Shown here: in pieces, positions 31,606-36,069 of the stretch
Position numbering within the stretch: position 1 is the first letter of the stretch
Layout of the letters: each line of letters opens with the position of its first letter
DNA from: Marinomonas rhizomae
GTDB lineage: Bacteria; Pseudomonadota; Gammaproteobacteria; Pseudomonadales; Marinomonadaceae
Direction: 5' to 3'
DNA length: 36,069 bases
Assembly: GCF_003315485.1 (NCBI RefSeq)
Contig: NZ_QNSE01000024.1
Location: forward strand, 1-36,069
Made by a program: the position numbers and the translations under genes
The notes under the pieces: model-generated
The model's database searches: none
Told to the model about the DNA's origin: nothing
The model's input: the letters and a program-made list of their open reading frames with translations, nothing else

Positions 31606-33333
31606 ATGAATCTATTTCTATATAAACCGAGTTTGCTCACCTTGGCCATCAGTAGTTGTGTTGCTTATGGTGGTCTGACAAATGCTGCAGATTTTTCAGC
31701 TATTCCACAATTAAGTGAAGCAACACCCTCCGTTCTTGCTGCGAGTTGTGACGGTTTGTCCTCTCTTTTAACGGCAAGTAATACGGTTATTAACTCTGTT
31801 GAAAGGGTTAGCAAAGGAGAACTAACACTGGGTGATAATGAGATTGAAGAGCATTGTTTGGTTAAAGGGAAAATGCATGAGCGAATTGGCGAGGTGGATG
31901 GAAAACCTTACGCCATTGGTTTTGAGTTGCGCTTACCGAAACAATGGAACGGTCGTTTTCTTTATCAAGCTAATGGCGGATTAGATGGGGTTGTGAGAAC
32001 TGCAGAAGGAGCATTGGGTGGCGGTCCATTAACCGGGGCTCTATTACAAGGCTTTGCTGTAATTAGCTCTGATGCTGGCCACGACCGAGGTCTTCCAACG
32101 TTTGCATATGACCCGCAAGCGAGACTTGATTACGGTTATCAGGCTGTGGCTAAGCTGACTCCGATGGCGAAAACGGTTATTCATCAGGCTTATGGTAGAG
32201 ATCCTGATCGTAGCTATTTTGCTGGCTGTTCTAATGGTGGGCGTCATGCCATGGTGGCGGCGACTCGATATGCCAATGATTACGATGGTATTTTGGTTGG
32301 TGCTCCTGGATATCGTTTACCGCTGGCGGCGGTGGCAAGTATTGCTGGAGCTCAAGTTTATTCGACTGTGCCGAATACGGATAAAAAAGACTTAAAAACT
32401 GCTTTCACTTTGGCCGAACGAACAATGGTTTCGAAGGCAATATTGGCGAAATGTGACGCTATGGATGGTGTGAAGGATGGTATGGTTCAAGACTTTAGGT
32501 CTTGTCAGACGGCTTTTAGTATTCAAACAGATGTCACTACTTGTCAGGCTGATCGTGATGGTTCTTGTCTCACTCAACCACAGAAAGACGCTGTGGATAG
32601 TATTTTTAAAGGCGTTACTACTCGTGATGGAAAGCGTTTTTATTCACCTTTCCCCTATGATGTAGGTATTAATAATCGTGACCAGATGATGTGGGAGTAT
32701 TCGGCACCAATTGAACGTGATTCTGGTGCTGTAGCTATGATATTTAATACACCGCCTGTGGAACTTAAAGGTTACAGCATTCGTAACTTTAATGGCGCTG
32801 ATTTTGTCTGGAAAGCCAATATTGATGATTTGGTGGCAAAAGTGAATGCGGTGTCGGGGGAATATAAAGAGTCGTCTATGTCATTTATGGCACCGCCTGC
32901 GCCACAAGATATGTCTACCTTGCGCGATAACGGAGGAAAAATCATGGTGTACCATGGCGTGTCGGATGCCATCTTTTCAGTGCAGGATACAGAAGCTTGG
33001 TATCAAGCGTTAGATGCTGAAAATAACGGCCATGCAAACGAGTTTGCTCAGTTTTATCCAATCCCTGGCATGGGACATTGCCGTGGTGGGCAAGCAACAG
33101 ATCAGTTTGATATGCTAACGCCGTTAGTTGCTTGGGTAGAAAAAGGGCAGAAGCCTGAACAGGTTATTGCTACTGCTCGTGGAGAGGGGAATTCAGGTGG
33201 TGTAAACGAAGAATTGCCTGCCTCCTGGAGTGCCAATCGTAGTCGACCACTGTGTCCTTATCCTCGTATAGCGACTTATGATGGCGTGGGTGATGTAAAC
33301 AGTGCGAAAAGCTTTTCGTGTGAGGCTCCATAA
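31606..33333 (+). CDS. secreted tannase/feruloyl-esterase family protein
   Basis: The 575-residue protein has a signal peptide (about 1-28, ending TNAA). A tannase-family alpha/beta hydrolase follows, with the nucleophile in YFAGCSNGGRHAMV (Ser of CSNGG, near 206). An Asp lies in HGVSDAIFSV and a His in GMGHCRGG. The lid region contains CDAMDGVKDGMVQD, like the calcium site of ferulic-acid esterases. The Cys next to the catalytic Ser and the Cys next to the catalytic His are as in the family's disulfide-tethered active site. It would cleave ester bonds of gallate, ferulate or similar plant or algal phenolics outside the cytoplasm. It is a single gene. Confidence 0.9.
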   Translation: MNLFLYKPSLLTLAISSCVAYGGLTNAADFSAIPQLSEATPSVLAASCDGLSSLLTASNTVINSVERVSKGELTLGDNEIEEHCLVKGKMHERIGEVDGKPYAIGFELRLPKQWNGRFLYQANGGLDGVVRTAEGALGGGPLTGALLQGFAVISSDAGHDRGLPTFAYDPQARLDYGYQAVAKLTPMAKTVIHQAYGRDPDRSYFAGCSNGGRHAMVAATRYANDYDGILVGAPGYRLPLAAVASIAGAQVYSTVPNTDKKDLKTAFTLAERTMVSKAILAKCDAMDGVKDGMVQDFRSCQTAFSIQTDVTTCQADRDGSCLTQPQKDAVDSIFKGVTTRDGKRFYSPFPYDVGINNRDQMMWEYSAPIERDSGAVAMIFNTPPVELKGYSIRNFNGADFVWKANIDDLVAKVNAVSGEYKESSMSFMAPPAPQDMSTLRDNGGKIMVYHGVSDAIFSVQDTEAWYQALDAENNGHANEFAQFYPIPGMGHCRGGQATDQFDMLTPLVAWVEKGQKPEQVIATARGEGNSGGVNEELPASWSANRSRPLCPYPRIATYDGVGDVNSAKSFSCEAP

Positions 33334-33357
33334 AGCCTGTAGTGTTCTTTGTGTAAT

Positions 33358-33395
33358 GCAAAGGCTTGCCTATTAATAAGGTAAGCCTTTTTTGT
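33358..33395 (+). terminator. rho-independent terminator after tannase-family gene
   Basis: AAGGCTTGCC pairs with GGTAAGCCTT (one G-U), followed by TTTTTTG near 33388-33394. Confidence 0.85.
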
Positions 33396-33528
33396 TGAAA
33401 TTATTCTAAATTGCTAGTGTGTTGTTTTTAATCGATCTGAGTGATGTCCCTGATTTTTTCTTAGTTTGTAAATTCTCTTCATTTCTTACCGATTTTCGTA
33501 TTTTTTTGCCGTAATTTACTTACAAAAC

Positions 33529-33548
33529 CTAACCAATCGGTTTGTTAG
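33529..33548. promoter_or_regulatory. inverted repeat, possible operator upstream of lyase gene
   Basis: CTAACCAA (33529-33536) and TTTGTTAG (33541-33548) form an inverted repeat with one mismatch around TCGG, with an inner ACC...GGT symmetry reminiscent of TetR-type operators. It lies about 230 nt before the lyase start. The rest of 33396-33777 contains no gene that I can support. Confidence 0.35.
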
Positions 33549-33777
33549 TAATGAAGCAAAGGCGTAAGGAGAGTATAATTTGCGGCATTTACACTATATG
33601 AGATCTTTGTGCGACGCCTGTACTCGTCAATACTTTGTGAAAAACAAACTCGAAATGCTCATTTATACCCCATAAAATCCGCTTTTTCGTTTATTTTTGC
33701 CTCGTCTTGGTTTCGCTCGTGGCATCGTAAAAAAGATCTCAATATGAAAGTTAGTGACATCTTTTAGGAGAATATTT

Positions 33778-34641
33778 ATGGCAACACCTTCCCAGCACGA
33801 TTTGCGTAATGATTTCCGAGCATTATTAGCAAGTGGTAAATGTTATTACACTGCTTCTACATTCGACCCTATGTCGGCTCGTATTGCAGCAGATCTTGGC
33901 TTTGAAGTCGGGATTTTAGGTGGCTCTGTTGCGTCTTTACAAGTATTGGCGGCACCAGACTTTGCTTTGATTACGTTAAGTGAGTTTACTGAACAAGCGA
34001 CTCGAATCGGTCGTGTGGCGCGTTTACCTATTATTGCCGATGCAGATCATGGTTATGGTAATGCATTGAATGTGATGCGCACTATTGTTGAGCTTGAGCG
34101 TGCAGGTGTTGCCGCGTTAACGATTGAAGACACGTTGTTGCCTGCAAAATATGGTCATAAATCGACGGATTTGATTCCAGTAGAAGAAGCTGTAGGTAAA
34201 TTGAAAGCCGCGATAGAGGCGCGTATTGACCCTATCATGAGTATTATTGCTCGTACAAACGCTGGGCAGTTGTCGACCGAAGAAACCATTTCACGCGTTA
34301 AAGCTTATCAGGCTGTTGGGGTTGATGGGATTTGTATGGTTGGTATTCGTGACTTTGCTCATTTGGAAGAGATCAGCCAACATATTTCTATTCCAATCAT
34401 GCTTGTGGCTTACGATAATCCTGAGTTACGCGATCGTGAGCGTCTAGCTGCTAACGGTGTGCGTATCGTGGTAAATGGTCATGCTGCTTATTTTGCTGCG
34501 ATTAAAGCGACCTACGATTGCTTGCGTGAGCAACGTGGTATTGCTGAAGGTACCTTAAACGCTTCCGAACTTTCTACACGCTATTCAACGCTGGAAGAAA
34601 ATCGCGTATGGGCGAATAAATATATGGATGTTCAAGAATAA
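33778..34641 (+). CDS. isocitrate lyase/PEP mutase family enzyme (oxaloacetate decarboxylase-like)
   Basis: From ATG 33778 the protein has 287 residues. AGGAG lies 7 nt upstream, so the frame to 33754 is not used. It is a TIM barrel with [20 protein letters not shown], the metal-binding [33 protein letters not shown] and [11 protein letters not shown]. The closest remembered relative is Pseudomonas PA4872 (same length), an oxaloacetate decarboxylase that lacks mutase function. The usual lyase Cys motif is absent, which fits the decarboxylase group. Its genomic neighbours give no pathway. Confidence 0.88.
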   Translation: MATPSQHDLRNDFRALLASGKCYYTASTFDPMSARIAADLGFEVGILGGSVASLQVLAAPDFALITLSEFTEQATRIGRVARLPIIADADHGYGNALNVMRTIVELERAGVAALTIEDTLLPAKYGHKSTDLIPVEEAVGKLKAAIEARIDPIMSIIARTNAGQLSTEETISRVKAYQAVGVDGICMVGIRDFAHLEEISQHISIPIMLVAYDNPELRDRERLAANGVRIVVNGHAAYFAAIKATYDCLREQRGIAEGTLNASELSTRYSTLEENRVWANKYMDVQE

Positions 34642-34689
34642 TCTTTCTTTATACCAACACATGGTAGGTAGAATGAAAAAAAGTGTCTG

Positions 34690-34724
34690 AAAAAGGCCAG
34701 CTAACAACATAGCTGGCCTTTTAT
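34690..34724. terminator. bidirectional terminator after lyase gene
   Basis: AAAAGGCCAGCTA pairs with TAGCTGGCCTTTT (13 bp, loop ACAACA), between the lyase gene and the convergent ParA-like gene. Confidence 0.88.
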
Positions 34725-34773
34725 GTGTGTTTCGGTTTTAAATTAAGCGCTTAAATAACGAAAAGTAATGTGA

Positions 34774-35457
34774 TCAACCAAGTTGAGCCAATTGCTCATA
34801 AGTATTACGCAACCACACCTTCATACGTTGACGCTCGGCAATGTTCATAATACTTTTATCATTCGCTACGGCCCAAAAACTGCTGTTATTAAAGTCAATT
34901 TTTTGAGTTAGCTTGCTTTGTAATTTTGGCAGCTCAATAATCAATGCTTCGCGATCAATCGCTTTTTTAAATGTGTCAGACTTTTGAAAGCGAGAAAAAT
35001 CAGTTCCACGGCCTAGGTTTTGAACGACTACGAAATCAACTGATGGCTGAGTATAACGGTCAAGCAAATCATCCAGTAGCGCTACTGAATCGGCACCATC
35101 GTCCATGACATGCCATAGACAAACTTGGTAGCCCATTTCATCTAGCAAACCAAATACATCCGTTTCTTCAATCCATTTACCTAAAGGCTCTGCGGCTTGG
35201 GCAGCTAGGTCAATGATTAAATCACGATCTGGGTATGCTTCGATAGCTGCTAGCATGCCATCTAAACTGTCTTCTTCGCCAATCAGAATAGGCGAGGCAA
35301 ATTCATTGTAGAAACGTGAAAAGGTGCCGTGTGACGCATCACAGTCAAACCCTAAAAACGGTTGGTTATTATCAATATAGAATTGCGCTAAGACACGCGC
35401 GGTCATAGATTTTCCGACCCCGCCTTTTTCACCACCGACAAAATGTACCTTACCCAT
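34774..35457 (-). CDS. orphan ParA/MinD-type P-loop ATPase
   Basis: The 227-residue protein has the deviant Walker A motif GGEKGGVGKSM (8-18, with both signature lysines K11 and K16). FDCDASHGTFS (37-47) is the switch-like region, and LIIDLAAQAAEPL holds the Walker B Asp. No ParB, centromere-like repeats or flagellar or chemotaxis genes adjoin it. The layout resembles small ParA-like proteins linked to plasmid mobilisation (MobD/TraL-like) or to positioning of large complexes. Function is uncertain. AAGGAAAT lies 6-7 nt upstream. Confidence 0.82.
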   Translation of the reverse strand: MGKVHFVGGEKGGVGKSMTARVLAQFYIDNNQPFLGFDCDASHGTFSRFYNEFASPILIGEEDSLDGMLAAIEAYPDRDLIIDLAAQAAEPLGKWIEETDVFGLLDEMGYQVCLWHVMDDGADSVALLDDLLDRYTQPSVDFVVVQNLGRGTDFSRFQKSDTFKKAIDREALIIELPKLQSKLTQKIDFNNSSFWAVANDKSIMNIAERQRMKVWLRNTYEQLAQLG

Positions 35458-35696
35458 TTAGATTTCCTTATTGAAGTTTAACTGGATCATGTTTTCAGGC
35501 GTACTTACTGGCCGCATTGTTGTATAAAATACATGCAGCCAATATTTTTTGAAAAAGCTTGTCGCTTTCATGACAAAGTAACAGAAAAAAGAATAAATGG
35601 GTTAGTAGTATAGGGGATTGGGTGGCTTTCCTAGGTACTTTAATAAATAGCTGCTAGTCTGAATGACTGTAAATTACATAATGTAAGGATTATTTT

Positions 35697-35936
35697 ATGG
35701 AGATTATCGCTTTTTTATTCATTGGTGCTTTGGCTGGGTGGTTAGCAGGTCAGCTCGTAAAAGGTGGTGGATTTGGCTTGATTGGGAATATCGTTATTGG
35801 TGTTGTCGGTTCTTTTGTTGGTGGATTTGCATTTCAATTGTTGGGTTTGTACTCAGGTAGTTTCTTGGGATCCCTTGTGACGGCAACAGTCGGTGCTGTC
35901 ATTTTACTTTATGTTGTACGGCTGGCTAAATCCTAG
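35697..35936 (+). CDS. GlsB/YeaQ/YmgE-family small membrane protein
   Basis: The 79-residue protein has three membrane helices and the family's Gly-rich pattern: FIGALAGWLAGQLVKGGGFG, then NIVIGVVGSFVGGFAF and LVTATVGAVILLYVVRL. Members are called transglycosylase-associated proteins and are often stress-induced, but their mechanism is not settled. AAGGATTATTTTATG gives a good ribosome site. It is a single gene just left of the IS element. Confidence 0.85.
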   Translation: MEIIAFLFIGALAGWLAGQLVKGGGFGLIGNIVIGVVGSFVGGFAFQLLGLYSGSFLGSLVTATVGAVILLYVVRLAKS

Positions 35937-35979
35937 CCTTAGAATGCTTGATAAAAAAGCCCGCACCTCTTGATTGAAG

Positions 35980-36069
35980 TGACCCCCAATAGTTGGACAA
36001 ACAACATTGGGGGTTCTTTTTATGTCAAAGTACAGTCGTGCTTTTAAAATCACATTAGCTCAGCAATGC
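35980..36069 (+). mobile_element. left end of an IS3-family (IS150-like) element, cut by window edge
   Basis: The terminal sequence TGACCCCCAATAGTTGGACA resembles IS150-group inverted repeats, with TG at the tip. ACCCCCAAT (35982-35990) and ATTGGGGGT (36006-36014) form a 9-bp hairpin just before the transposase start, as often seen to block outside transcription. The right end lies beyond the window. Confidence 0.75.
36022..36069 (+). CDS. partial IS3-family transposase OrfA
   Basis: The first 15 full codons read MSKYSRAFKITLAQQ, like the N-terminal HTH start of IS150/IS3 OrfA proteins. The reading frame is open at the window end. The rest of orfA and orfB would follow outside. Confidence 0.7.
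   Translation, partial: MSKYSRAFKITLAQQC

Noticed and set aside
1..36069. CRISPR arrays, tRNA, rRNA
   Set aside because: No regularly spaced direct repeats, no cloverleaf or CCA-ended tRNA-like sequence and no rRNA motifs were seen.
1..36069. Integron integrase gene
   Set aside because: No tyrosine recombinase with R-H-R-Y boxes is encoded on either strand, so the arrays are called integrase-less within this window only.

Overview
The window reads as a chromosomal segment of a marine gammaproteobacterium, most like Marinomonas or a close Oceanospirillales relative. This is inferred from gene content and style: a pabB-nudL pair, an APS-type cysH, a ppd-like pseudopilin operon, pqiABC, rluF and a PA4872-type lyase, at moderate GC. 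No rRNA, tRNA or CRISPR array is visible.

The most unusual content is two short integron-type gene-cassette arrays with no integrase gene in view (CALIN-like): array 1 at about 461-3194 and array 2 at about 14529-18565. All cassette genes lie on the + strand. Most are followed by a short folded segment with attC-like R'' (RYYYAAC) and R' (GTTRRRY-like) core sites. The clearest attC sites are 1451-1537, 15727-15785 and 16638-16704; the others are degenerate. Array 1 carries a stand-alone TOPRIM protein, two membrane-anchored unknowns and a broken hydrolase remnant. Array 2 carries an AraC-type HTH protein with a VOC protein, an Apea-like HEPN protein with an R-x4-H motif, a BrnT/BrnA toxin-antitoxin pair, a SAM methyltransferase and a small membrane protein.

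Both arrays begin with the same ~265-bp leader (461-725 and 14529-14794, about 30 differences by hand alignment). It ends in an attC-like palindrome and is followed directly by the first cassette gene. Both arrays are also bracketed by one family of composite intergenic repeats in inverted orientation: + copies at 1-395 and 13966-14400, - copies at 3209-3843 and a fragment at 18566-18632. The recurring plan [repeat >][leader][cassettes][< repeat] at two separate chromosomal sites is the best candidate here for an undescribed kind of unit.

Between the arrays (3856-13891) is ordinary core genome: dgt, a LysR HTH-only protein, cysH, nudL, pabB, an alpha/beta hydrolase, a four-gene pseudopilin operon, a PP0621-type protein and nadE. 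Downstream of array 2 come a DJ-1/PfpI protein, an RHH protein, rluF with a terminator-like hairpin just before its start codon, a small lipoprotein, two polytopic membrane proteins, a LEA-type lipoprotein and the pqiABC operon (PqiA inner-membrane protein, PqiB three-MCE-domain bridge, PqiC lipoprotein). On the minus strand follow a homocysteine S-methyltransferase, a shortened PNPOx-like protein, an RsbQ/KAI2-like hydrolase and a CPA1 Na+/H+ antiporter. The right end holds a secreted tannase/feruloyl-esterase-family protein, a PEP-mutase/isocitrate-lyase-family enzyme, an orphan ParA-like ATPase, a GlsB/YeaQ-type membrane protein, and the left end of an IS3-family (IS150-like) element cut off by the window edge.
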